Source: an uncultured Pelagibacteraceae bacterium
Lineage (GTDB): Bacteria; Pseudomonadota; Alphaproteobacteria; Pelagibacterales; Pelagibacteraceae
Direction: 5' to 3'
NCBI GenBank assembly: GCA_902624015.1
Contig: CACNVV010000003.1
Coordinates: 40,001-81,277 of the forward strand
DNA length: 41,277 nucleotides
Under the pieces are notes generated by a model that made no database searches, had not been told where the DNA came from, and saw only the letters and a program-made list of their open reading frames with translations. The translations under genes were made by a program, and so were the position numbers. The first letter of the stretch is position 1, and every line of letters starts with the position of its first letter. This document shows, piece by piece, positions 28,105 to 36,364 of this stretch.

Positions 28105-29424
28105 ATGTCAAATTCAATTATTATTAAAAAAAAAATTAATAAATTTAACAAAAGAATTTCTGTAAGTGGCGACAAAAGTCTTAGTATCCGTTGGGTATTG
28201 TTTTCATCTTTAGCAAATGGAGTTTCAAAAGCAAAGAATTTGCTATTATCAGGGGATGTTTTAGCTGCAATTAAAGCAGTCAAAAAATTAGGTATTAAAA
28301 TAAAATTAAAAAGTAATGAGTGCATAATATACGGCAAAGGTGTTGATGGTTATGAATATAAAAAAAATATTACTATTAATGCTGAAAATTCAGGAACTCT
28401 TGGTCGACTAATTTTAGGCCTGCTCATTAATACCTCACATAAAATAAAATTAATTGGAGACAAAAGTTTATCTAAGAGAGACTTTAAAAGAGTTTCAGAT
28501 CCCTTAAGTGAATTTGGAGCTGGATTCAAATTAAATAAAAATAAAAATTTACCTTTAACAATGACTGGATCAAAAAATTTAAAACCAATTAAATATTTTG
28601 AAAACAGAGGCTCAGCTCAATGTAAAAGCGCAGTAATATTTGGAGCTATGAGAACAGATGGAACTACAATTATTAAAGCAAAAAAATCAAGAAATCATAC
28701 AGAATTATTATGTAAATATTTAAATTTACCTTTAACAGTAAAAGCAAAAAAAAATTACGATATAATAAAAGTAAATAAAGTAAAAAAAATAAATCCAATA
28801 AATTACAATATTCCTTCAGATATAAGTTCGAGTGCTTTTTTTATTGTTTTAACTGCGTTATCAAGTGAATCAGAACTATTAATAAAGAATGTAAATATAA
28901 ATCCATCCAGAACAGGTATTATTATAATTCTTAGAAAGATGGGTATAAATATTATTTTTAAAAATCAGAGAATTTATAAAGGAGAGAAAATTGCTGATAT
29001 TAAAGTCACAAGTCCAAAAAAGATAAAGCCAATAAACTGTCCTACAAATTTAAATAGTGGTGCAATCGATGAATTTCTAGTTATTTTTTTAGTTGCTGCT
29101 AAAGCAAATGGGATATCATACTTTAAAGATTTGGGCGAATTAAACCAAAAAGAAAGTCCTAGATTAAGATGGGCGGAATATATATTAAAACAAATGGGAG
29201 TTAAAACTAGCTCAACAAATCAATCAATTAAAATTTATGGAAATCCTGAATTAAAAATTAAAAATAAGATTACAATCAAAAATTTTTTAAAAGATCATAG
29301 AGTTTTTATGACTAGTGTTGTTGCAGCACTATCTTTTGGAGGTGAGTGGAAAATACATGATAAAGATTCAGTCAAATCTTCATTTCCAAATTTTATAAAC
29401 ATAATAAATAAATTTAAAAAATGA
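28105..29424 (+). CDS. aroA: 3-phosphoshikimate 1-carboxyvinyltransferase (EPSP synthase)
   Basis: AroA joins PEP to shikimate 3-phosphate. The 439-residue protein has GDKSLSIRW near 22-30 (usual form GDKSISHR, His replaced by Ile), NSGTLGRL (about 95), KRDFKRVSDPL, GSAQCKSA (SAQxKSA) and SRNHTELL. All sit in the expected order. The sequence is Lys/Ile-rich but keeps both halves of the fold. The start is 6 bp after the lptB stop, and the stop overlaps cmk (ATGA). Confidence 0.93.
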   Translation: MSNSIIIKKKINKFNKRISVSGDKSLSIRWVLFSSLANGVSKAKNLLLSGDVLAAIKAVKKLGIKIKLKSNECIIYGKGVDGYEYKKNITINAENSGTLGRLILGLLINTSHKIKLIGDKSLSKRDFKRVSDPLSEFGAGFKLNKNKNLPLTMTGSKNLKPIKYFENRGSAQCKSAVIFGAMRTDGTTIIKAKKSRNHTELLCKYLNLPLTVKAKKNYDIIKVNKVKKINPINYNIPSDISSSAFFIVLTALSSESELLIKNVNINPSRTGIIIILRKMGINIIFKNQRIYKGEKIADIKVTSPKKIKPINCPTNLNSGAIDEFLVIFLVAAKANGISYFKDLGELNQKESPRLRWAEYILKQMGVKTSSTNQSIKIYGNPELKIKNKITIKNFLKDHRVFMTSVVAALSFGGEWKIHDKDSVKSSFPNFINIINKFKK

Positions 29425-30077
29425 TTAAAAGAAAAAATATATTAAAAATTGCCATAGACTCTCCAGCTGCTGCAGGAGCAGGAACTTTAGCTAAAGCAAT
29501 ATCAAAATATTATAATCTTATTTATGTTGATACTGGTAAAGCATATCGTTTAATTGCTTTATACAAAATAATGTTCCCAAAAAAATTTAATTTAAAATTT
29601 ATTAAAAAAAAAATTAATAAACTTACTTTGAAAGATTTTAATAATAAAAAACTTTTATCTGATGAAATTGGAACAGAGGCCTCTTTAATTGCAAAAAATA
29701 AAAGTATAAGGAAATTAATCCATACTTTTCAAACTAAACTTGCCTATAATCCACCTAAAAAATATAACGGATCCTGTCTTGATGGTAGAGATATAACATA
29801 CAAAATTGTGCCTGATGCAGACTTTAAATTCTTTATAACAGCGAACACAAAAACAAGAGCAATGAGAAGATATAAGGAATTGAGAAATCTTAAAAAGTCA
29901 ATTTCCTACAATGACGTTCTAAAAAGCATTAAAAATAGAGACAAAAATGACTATAATCGAAAGATTTCTCCATTAAAGAAAACGAAAGATTCTATATTGA
30001 TTAACACTACAAAGTTATCTAAAAGAGCGTGTTTTTTAAAAATAAAAAAAATTATAGACAGGGAAATGCAAAATTAA
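29421..30077 (+). CDS. cmk: Cytidylate kinase with altered P-loop
   Basis: Cmk phosphorylates CMP/dCMP. The 218-residue protein aligns along its full length: N-terminal AIDSPAAAGAGT (11-22), YVDTGKAYR, LDGRDITYKIVPDADFKFF, RAMRRYKEL and the C-terminal RDKNDYNRKISPL...INTT. The usual P-loop is GPxxxGKGT; here S14 replaces Gly and A20 replaces the ATP-phosphate-binding Lys (codon GCA). The rest of the active site seems kept. The position between aroA and rpsA is the conserved one for cmk. Either this clade uses another residue for ATP or the protein has changed activity. Confidence 0.9.
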   Translation: MIKRKNILKIAIDSPAAAGAGTLAKAISKYYNLIYVDTGKAYRLIALYKIMFPKKFNLKFIKKKINKLTLKDFNNKKLLSDEIGTEASLIAKNKSIRKLIHTFQTKLAYNPPKKYNGSCLDGRDITYKIVPDADFKFFITANTKTRAMRRYKELRNLKKSISYNDVLKSIKNRDKNDYNRKISPLKKTKDSILINTTKLSKRACFLKIKKIIDREMQN

Positions 30078-31801
30078 TGGAAATTTATAAAGATTTAACA
30101 AACCCAGCATCACAAGAATTCGAAAAATTACTAAACAGTCAGCTATCTAAAATCCAAATTGAAGAAGGTAAAATAATTGATGGTAAAATAAATAAAATCA
30201 CAGATAAATTTGTTTTCCTTTTTGTTGAAGGATTAAAGTCTGAGCCAGTTTTAGATATTAATGAGTTAAAAAGCATGGGTCTTTCAGAAAAAATTAAAAT
30301 TGGTGAAACTATTCCAGTATTATTAGAAAAAATAGAGGATAAAAACGGTGAAGTATTAGTATCAGCAAGCAAAGCTCAAAAAATTAGGGGTTGGGATAAA
30401 TTAGTTGAAGCATATGAAAAAAATGAACCCATAATGGGTAAAATTACATCCAAATGTAAAGGAGGGTGCATTGTTGAACATATTGAAACTGGATCACTTA
30501 TGTTTTTACCTGGTTCACAAATAAGCGATAAACCTCTTAAAGATATATCTCATTTAATGAACGAACCACAGAAATTTGCATTAATTAAACTAGATAAAGT
30601 AAGAGGAAACGCATGTGTGTCAAGAAGAGAGATAATTTCATCTTTTAAGAAAGAAGATAAAGCAAAAATAATTGAAAAATATAAAGTTGGTGACATTATT
30701 AAAGGTGCTGAAGTAAAAGGCTACAGTTCTTTTGGCTGTTTTTTCAATGTTAATGGGGAACTAGATGTCTTAGTTCATTTACAGGAAATATCTTATTCAA
30801 GAATAAATCATCCTGATGAAGTTTTTAATATAGGAGAAAAGCATGACCTTAAGGTAATTAGTGTCGACCTAGAAAAATTACAAGTAGGATGCTCAGTAAA
30901 ACAATTATCACCTGACCCATTTGAACACATTGAAAATTATGAACTTAACAAAACATATAAGGTTAAAGTTGTAAAATTAATGGACTTTGGAGCATTTTGT
31001 GAGTTAGAACCAGGTTTAACAACTTTACTACACTCAAGTGAATTAAGCTGGACAAAAAAAAATATATCAGCGAAGAAAATGTTTAAAGTAGGTGATGAGC
31101 TTGACTGTGTAATAACCGAGATAGACAAAAATAAAAGAAGAGTAGCAATTTCGCATAGACTAACTCAAGAAAATCCATTTAAAATTTTTGAGGACAAATT
31201 CCCGGTTGGTACGAATGTTGAAGGTGAAATCGTTAATAAAAATGAATATTCGCTTTTTGTTAAAATAGATGAATTAGATATTGATGCTTTTTTACACTGT
31301 AACGATTTAACATATCTGAATAATGGTGAAGAAGAATTAGCTAAATATAAAAAAGGTGCAAAAATTAAGGTTAAAGTATTAGAAATTAAATCTTCAGAAC
31401 AGAAAATTAGAGTAGGTTTAAAGCAAACACAACCTGACCCATTAGATTGGTTTAGAGACAAAAAAATAAATCAAACAATAACTGTAAAAGTTATTTCGAC
31501 TGACAATAAAGGTTTAATTGTTAGGCCAGAGGGTTGTGATATGGATTTTCAAATTAAAAAAACCGCAATTGCGATTAATAGCGCTGATGCTAGACCTAGT
31601 AGGTGGACAGGTGGTGAAAAACTAGACTGTGCAATCGCTGATCTTGATTTAAATAAACGCAAAGTAACATTGAGTATTAAATTATTAGAAGAAATTGAAA
31701 AAAAAGAAGCCTTAGAAAAGTATGGGTCAGAAGGATCAGGTAAAAATCTTCCCTTCTCATCTTTATCAGAGGATTTAAAAAAAAAAGAAGAAGAAAAATA
31801 A
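30077..31801 (+). CDS. rpsA: 30S ribosomal protein S1
   Basis: S1 binds mRNA upstream of the start codon and helps load it on the 30S subunit. The 574-residue protein, from the ATG at 30077, contains six S1/OB repeats; the most typical are in the middle (VGDIIKGAEVKGYSSFGCFFNV and YKVKVVKLMDFGAFCEL). The upstream in-frame start at 30029 would put 16 unrelated residues inside cmk and is rejected. The ATG overlaps the cmk stop by one base (TAATG). S1 is likely important here because Shine-Dalgarno sequences are weak at most genes of this window. Confidence 0.97.
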   Translation: MEIYKDLTNPASQEFEKLLNSQLSKIQIEEGKIIDGKINKITDKFVFLFVEGLKSEPVLDINELKSMGLSEKIKIGETIPVLLEKIEDKNGEVLVSASKAQKIRGWDKLVEAYEKNEPIMGKITSKCKGGCIVEHIETGSLMFLPGSQISDKPLKDISHLMNEPQKFALIKLDKVRGNACVSRREIISSFKKEDKAKIIEKYKVGDIIKGAEVKGYSSFGCFFNVNGELDVLVHLQEISYSRINHPDEVFNIGEKHDLKVISVDLEKLQVGCSVKQLSPDPFEHIENYELNKTYKVKVVKLMDFGAFCELEPGLTTLLHSSELSWTKKNISAKKMFKVGDELDCVITEIDKNKRRVAISHRLTQENPFKIFEDKFPVGTNVEGEIVNKNEYSLFVKIDELDIDAFLHCNDLTYLNNGEEELAKYKKGAKIKVKVLEIKSSEQKIRVGLKQTQPDPLDWFRDKKINQTITVKVISTDNKGLIVRPEGCDMDFQIKKTAIAINSADARPSRWTGGEKLDCAIADLDLNKRKVTLSIKLLEEIEKKEALEKYGSEGSGKNLPFSSLSEDLKKKEEEK

Positions 31802-31817
31802 ATTAAGAAGATTTAAA

Positions 31818-32111
31818 TTGGCTATTGTAAAATCAAAGCTTTTAAAACAACTATCAAGTAACTATCCAAATTTTTTAAAAAAAGATCTCGAAAAATTTAC
31901 AAATATAATATTGAATGAGATTAAAAGAGCTTTAAAAAGAGGAGATAGAGTTGAGCTTAGGGGTTTTGGAGTATTTTCTACAAATATTCAAAAAGCCAGA
32001 ATATCGAGAAACCCTAAAACTGGAGAGAAAGTAAATACCCCAGAGAAGAAAACTATTCACTTTAAAATGTCAAAAGATTTGTTTAAAAAATTAAATAACA
32101 ATGAAGAATAG
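31818..32111 (+). CDS. ihfB: Integration host factor beta subunit
   Basis: The 97-residue protein belongs to the HU/IHF family, with the DNA-bending arm RNPKTGEKVNTPEKKTIHFK (about 65-84) and GDRVELRGFGVF. Position directly after rpsA is the classical place for ihfB. The start is TTG at 31818, preceded by AAGAAG at 31805-31810, a good ribosome site in this window. A start ATG is not available in frame nearby. It overlaps pyrF by 11 bp. Confidence 0.92.
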   Translation: MAIVKSKLLKQLSSNYPNFLKKDLEKFTNIILNEIKRALKRGDRVELRGFGVFSTNIQKARISRNPKTGEKVNTPEKKTIHFKMSKDLFKKLNNNEE

Positions 32112-32793
32112 AAAAATTTTTGTTGCTTGTGATGATTCAAACATAAAAAATATAAAAAAAATAATCGCCCATACAAAAACAAATAAATTTCAAATTATTC
32201 CAAAATTTGGTCTTCAGTTTTTTTACTCTAGAAATGGCAGAAGATTCTTGGAAAATATAAAAAATGATTTTTGGTTAGATTTAAAAATAAATGATATTCC
32301 ACAAACAGCTACATCAGCGATTGAAAGTTTAAAAGATTTAAAAAAATGTAAATATATTACTGTTCATGCTAATGGGGGCTTAGAGATGTTAAAAGCGGTA
32401 AAGAAAAATTCAAAAAAAATAAATAAAGGTTTAAAAATACTAGGTGTTACGGTATTAACAAGTCTTAATAATAAATCCCTAAAAGAAATTGGTCATACAA
32501 AAAAAGTAGAACAATTAGTTTTAAAACAAGCTGATCTTATAAACAAATCGGGTTGTGATGGAATAGTTTGTTCGGCAAAAGAAGCCTTAATGGTTAGAAA
32601 AAAATACAAAAAATTATTAATTATAACTCCAGGAATAAGATTACCTGGGGACAGTTCTAATGATCAAATGAGAATTATGACGCCAAAAGATGCTTTTAAA
32701 AACAAGGTTTCTGGAATTGTTATAGGAAGATCACTTACAAAAGGTAGCATTAAGCATAACATAAGAAGACTCTTTGATCATCTTAACAAATGA
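32101..32793 (+). CDS. pyrF: Orotidine-5'-phosphate decarboxylase
   Basis: PyrF makes UMP from OMP. The 230-residue TIM-barrel protein has the catalytic array D60-K62-D65 in DLKINDIP, VTVLTSL, and the C-terminal phosphate-binding region TPGIR and VIGRSLTKG. Length is normal for the bacterial type. The end overlaps the trpF start (ATGA), and a 9-bp hairpin spans the junction. Confidence 0.94.
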   Translation: MKNRKIFVACDDSNIKNIKKIIAHTKTNKFQIIPKFGLQFFYSRNGRRFLENIKNDFWLDLKINDIPQTATSAIESLKDLKKCKYITVHANGGLEMLKAVKKNSKKINKGLKILGVTVLTSLNNKSLKEIGHTKKVEQLVLKQADLINKSGCDGIVCSAKEALMVRKKYKKLLIITPGIRLPGDSSNDQMRIMTPKDAFKNKVSGIVIGRSLTKGSIKHNIRRLFDHLNK

Positions 32794-32799
32794 TCAAAG
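32772..32799 (+). repeat. 9-bp perfect inverted repeat at the pyrF/trpF junction
   Basis: CTTTGATCA (32772-32780) and TGATCAAAG (32791-32799) are exact complements around a 10-nt loop. The hairpin overlaps the trpF start codon (32790-32792) and the pyrF stop. No T-tract follows, so it is unlikely to be an intrinsic terminator. It may tune trpF translation or protect an RNA end. Confidence 0.55.
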
Positions 32800-33419
32800 G
32801 ATGTAAAATTTGTGGGATTAAAGATCCTGATACTTTAAATTTTATAATAAATCACCCACATCCTCCAAAATTTATTGGCTTTATATGTAATTACCCAAAG
32901 AGTACCCGATATGTTTCAATTAATACTCTAACAAAATTGCTAAACGTTAAAAAAAAAAAAATTAAATTTGTCGCTGTTTTAGTAAAACCTAATTATGAAA
33001 TTTTGGAAGAATTAAAAAGCTTACCTTTTGATTATTACCAATTGTATGACTGTACTCCAAGTGAGAGTAAAATTATAAAACAAAAATATAAAAAAAAAAT
33101 TATTACTGCTATTACGATAAAAGAAAAATCTGATGTTGATAATTACAAATCATTTTATGATGTTACAGATATTTATTTATTCGATAGTAAAGGATATGAA
33201 AAAAGCCTGGGGTTTAACCATAATCTGATAAAAAATATTAAACTCAACAAAGAATTAATGTTGGCTGGTGACATAAAATACGATGATAATCTAAGAAATT
33301 ATAAAAAAATTGCTAATTATTTAGATTTATCTGGAGGCCTGGAAACTTCTGGATTAAAAGATATATCCAAAATAGAAATCTTTTTAAATAATTTATTTAA
33401 AATAAAAAATGAAACTTAA
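32790..33419 (+). CDS. trpF: Phosphoribosylanthranilate isomerase, divergent
   Basis: The 209-residue protein keeps the catalytic start KICGIKDP (C8), the general acid D131 in IYLFDSKG, and the C-terminal LDLSGGLETSGLKD phosphate region. The usual GGTGxxFDW loop after the Asp is replaced by EKSLGFNHN, and QLHGDE reads QLYDCT. Despite this, position before trpB and overall layout point to TrpF, the third step of tryptophan synthesis. The coding strand includes an A13 run at 32949-32961, a likely site for replication or sequencing slippage. The 3' end overlaps trpB by 11 bp. Confidence 0.82.
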   Translation: MIKGCKICGIKDPDTLNFIINHPHPPKFIGFICNYPKSTRYVSINTLTKLLNVKKKKIKFVAVLVKPNYEILEELKSLPFDYYQLYDCTPSESKIIKQKYKKKIITAITIKEKSDVDNYKSFYDVTDIYLFDSKGYEKSLGFNHNLIKNIKLNKELMLAGDIKYDDNLRNYKKIANYLDLSGGLETSGLKDISKIEIFLNNLFKIKNET

Positions 33420-34638
33420 AAAAAATATTCCTTTAATTGATCAACACGATCGTTATGGTTTTTGGGGTGGTAAATTTGGAGGAAGTTTTATTCCTGAAAC
33501 TTTAAAAAAACCTGTTGAGGATTTAACAAAAGAATTTTCAAAATTAAGGAAAAATAAAAATTTTATAAAAAAAAGAGATTATTATTTCAAGAACTATATA
33601 GGATCACCTACATCATTCGTAAAATTAGAAAATTTATCTGATCATTTAGATGGTGCACAAATATGGGCGAAAGTTGTATCTGAGGCAAATGGTGGTGCTC
33701 ATAAAATATATAATGCAACTGTTCATGCTTTGATTTGTAAAGCAATGGGGAAAAAATATATAGTTGGTGACACAGGCGCAGGTTATGCAGGTAAAATGTT
33801 GAGTATGGCTGCTAAGAAATTTGGTCTTAAATGCAAAATTTTCATGGGTGCAAAAGATATTAAGAGACAAAAACCAAACTGTGATGCTATGAGAAAAAAT
33901 GGTGCTGAAATAATTCCTGTATATTCAGGCAGTCAAACCTTAGTCGATGCAGTTAGTGAGTGTATGAGATATTGGGTATCAAATTGTGACACTACACATA
34001 TGTGCGTTGGAAGTACAGTAGGTCCAAATATATTTGTAAAAATTTGTGGATGGAGTACAGCTCAAATTTCAAGAGAATTAAAAATACAGATTAAAAAAGA
34101 ATTCAAAAAAATTCCAAAAAAAATTAAATTAATTAATTGTGTAGGTGGTGGAAGTTCAGCATATGGTTTTTGGAGTGAATTTATAGATTTTAAAAAATCA
34201 CAAATAGAATTAGTTGGTGTAGAGGCTGGAGGTCCTAAAAAATCAAAACTCCATGCTGCTCCTTTAAGTAGAAATGCCAAAATTGGAATTTTACATGGTG
34301 CAGCTTCTTATGTTTGTCAAAACAATGAAGGCCAAATTAATAACACTGAATCAATTAGTGCTGGATTGGATTATCCAGGCGTAAGTCCAATACATTGTTT
34401 TTTAAAAGATACAAAACGAGCAAGATACACTTATGCAACTGATGAAGAGGCACTTAAAGCACATGTAATGGTAACTAAATTTGAAAAACTTAATCCAAGT
34501 TTAGAACCTAGTCATGCGTTTGCAGAAGCAATAAAAATTGCTCCAAAGTTAAGTAAAGATACAATAATAATTGTTAACTCTTGTGGAGATGCTAAAAAAG
34601 ATAGAGATATTTTAAGAGAGAGACTGGGTAAAAATTAA
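33409..34638 (+). CDS. trpB: Tryptophan synthase beta chain-like protein, divergent active site
   Basis: The 409-residue PLP enzyme resembles TrpB throughout: GFWGGKFGGSFIPETL, GGAHKI with the PLP lysine K99, KIFMGAKDIKRQKPN, GGGSSAYG phosphate loop, and SAGLDYPGVSP with the conserved Asp. Several catalytic positions differ from the classical enzyme. The Glu of AETGAGQHG (Salmonella E109) is Asp121 and QH is YA; KREDLNHTG is AKVVSEANG; the Ser of NLSGRG that contacts the PLP ring nitrogen is C392. The gene sits between trpF and trpA, so TrpB is the simplest call, but substrate or rate may have changed. Confidence 0.85.
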   Translation: MKLKKNIPLIDQHDRYGFWGGKFGGSFIPETLKKPVEDLTKEFSKLRKNKNFIKKRDYYFKNYIGSPTSFVKLENLSDHLDGAQIWAKVVSEANGGAHKIYNATVHALICKAMGKKYIVGDTGAGYAGKMLSMAAKKFGLKCKIFMGAKDIKRQKPNCDAMRKNGAEIIPVYSGSQTLVDAVSECMRYWVSNCDTTHMCVGSTVGPNIFVKICGWSTAQISRELKIQIKKEFKKIPKKIKLINCVGGGSSAYGFWSEFIDFKKSQIELVGVEAGGPKKSKLHAAPLSRNAKIGILHGAASYVCQNNEGQINNTESISAGLDYPGVSPIHCFLKDTKRARYTYATDEEALKAHVMVTKFEKLNPSLEPSHAFAEAIKIAPKLSKDTIIIVNSCGDAKKDRDILRERLGKN

Positions 34639-35438
34639 TGAGTTCATTAATTAACAACGCGTTCTCAAATGCTAAGAATGAAAACAGGCCTGCATTACTT
34701 ACTTATACAGTTGCTGGAGATAATACTAAAAAAAAATCCTTAGAAATATTAAAATCAATTTCTAATTACGTAGATATTTGTGAATTAGGTTTTCCACATA
34801 ATACTCCAATAGCTGATGGAGGACAAATACAAACAAGTGCATACCGAGCAATTAAAAATGGTATTAAAATTAATGATGTATTTTCAATTGCAAAAAATTT
34901 TAAAAAAATAAAAAAAAATAAACCAATTATACTGATGGGCTATTACAACATGATCTATCAATATAATGAAAATAAATTTTTAGAAAAATGTAAAAAATCA
35001 AATGTTGATGGTTTGATAGTTGTTGATTTACCCTATCCCGAAAATAAAAATTTTGCATCAAAATGCAAAAAAAAAGGAATTAATTTTATTCAATTGGTAT
35101 CACCAACAACTTCTAAGATAAGATTAAAAAAAATCATTAAAGATTCACATGATATGATTTATTATATAAGTATGTTATCCACTACAGGTGGAAAGCTTAA
35201 AGTGTCCCCAAAAAAAATACTAGAAAAATACAATAAAATAAAAAAACAAAATAAATCGAAAAATGTTGTTATTGGCTTTGGTATTACAGAAAAAACAATC
35301 AAATCTTTAAAAAAAGCTGATGGTTTGGTTGTTGGTAGTGCAATTTGCAAGGAAATCTCTAAATCAATTGAAAAGAGACAAAATGCTGTCACAAATGTTA
35401 CTAATATCGTTAAGAGATTAAAGAACAAAATTCTATGA
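34638..35438 (+). CDS. trpA: Tryptophan synthase alpha chain, divergent
   Basis: The 266-residue TIM barrel keeps both catalytic acids of TrpA, E49 in CELG and D60 in IADG, and T183 of the phosphate/active-site loop. The segment between the acids reads FPHNTP where most have VPFSDP, so the Asp at 56, which contacts the beta chain in the Salmonella complex, is Thr. The loop SRAGVTG (SMxGITG in many alphaproteobacteria) is SMLSTTG. It splits indole-glycerol phosphate to indole for TrpB. The start overlaps the trpB stop by one base and the end overlaps accD (ATGA). Confidence 0.9.
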   Translation: MSSLINNAFSNAKNENRPALLTYTVAGDNTKKKSLEILKSISNYVDICELGFPHNTPIADGGQIQTSAYRAIKNGIKINDVFSIAKNFKKIKKNKPIILMGYYNMIYQYNENKFLEKCKKSNVDGLIVVDLPYPENKNFASKCKKKGINFIQLVSPTTSKIRLKKIIKDSHDMIYYISMLSTTGGKLKVSPKKILEKYNKIKKQNKSKNVVIGFGITEKTIKSLKKADGLVVGSAICKEISKSIEKRQNAVTNVTNIVKRLKNKIL

Positions 35439-36364
35439 ACTGGATAACTAAAATTATTAGAGCAGGTGAGAAAATTAAAACTGCTATACGTGAAAGAGCT
35501 ACAAAAGAAGATATTGCAAAAAGCGATTGGACATCTTGTTGCAAGGGTCCAATTTTAAAAAAAGATTTAGAGGAAAACTTGTGGGTATGTCCAGATTGTA
35601 AACGTCATCATAGAATAAAACCACATCAAAGATTTGATATTTTGTTTGGAAAAAATAATTATGAGATTTTCAAAACTCCAATACCAAAAGACGATCCACT
35701 AAATTGGACAGATTCTAAACCTTACAAAGAAAGATTAAAAAGTGCTCGAAAAAAAACAGGATTAGAATGTGGGATGATGGTTGCTTCTGGAAGTATAAAT
35801 AATATTAAAATTACAGCCGTGGCCTCAGATTTTGATTTCTTAGGTGCTTCAATGGCTGCTGCAGAAGGTGAGGCTTTTTTATATGGAATACAACATGCTA
35901 TAGAAAATCAAACACCTTTTTTATGTATTAGTGCAGGTGGGGGAATGAGAATGATGGAAAGTTTAATTTCATTATCTCAAATGACAAGAACAACTCTTGC
36001 AATTAATGAATTAAAGAAAAATGGTCTTCCATATTTAGTTTGTATCACTGATCCAACAGCAGGAGGTATTACTGCATCCTACGCTATGTTAGGTGATATT
36101 CATATTGCAGAACCAGGAGCTTTAATTGCATTTGCAGGTGCACGAGTAATTCAAGGAACTGTTAAAGAAGAACTTCCTGAAGGTTTTCAAAAAAGTGAAT
36201 ATGTTGAAAAAACTGGTTTTGTTGATTTAATCGTTGAGCGAAAAGAACTTGCATCTAAAATAGGAACTTTATTATCAATATTGTTAAAGAAGAACTCTGA
36301 TATAAGTGCTGAACAAAATGAAACTTCAGAAGATAATCAGTCGCTTACAAGAGCTGCATCCTAA
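35435..36364 (+). CDS. accD: Acetyl-CoA carboxylase carboxyltransferase beta subunit
   Basis: AccD pairs with AccA to transfer CO2 from biotin to acetyl-CoA. The 309-residue protein has an N-terminal zinc-ribbon region (about 33-60) and the crotonase-like core with SAGGGMRMMESL, DPTAGGITASYAMLGD and GARVIQ. The zinc region keeps the second CxxC (C52, C55), but the first pair is adjacent (C35, C36) rather than CxxC, so zinc binding is uncertain. The C-terminus overlaps the start of folC by about 47 bp. The partner accA is encoded far away with a membrane tail. Confidence 0.95.
   Translation: MNWITKIIRAGEKIKTAIRERATKEDIAKSDWTSCCKGPILKKDLEENLWVCPDCKRHHRIKPHQRFDILFGKNNYEIFKTPIPKDDPLNWTDSKPYKERLKSARKKTGLECGMMVASGSINNIKITAVASDFDFLGASMAAAEGEAFLYGIQHAIENQTPFLCISAGGGMRMMESLISLSQMTRTTLAINELKKNGLPYLVCITDPTAGGITASYAMLGDIHIAEPGALIAFAGARVIQGTVKEELPEGFQKSEYVEKTGFVDLIVERKELASKIGTLLSILLKKNSDISAEQNETSEDNQSLTRAAS

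Noticed and set aside
30029..30076. Longer rpsA start at 30029
   Set aside because: It would read through the end of cmk in another frame and adds 16 residues without similarity; ATG 30077 overlaps the cmk stop in the pattern seen at other junctions.
36306..36317. GTG start for folC
   Set aside because: ATG 36318 is four codons downstream and gives the family N-terminus.
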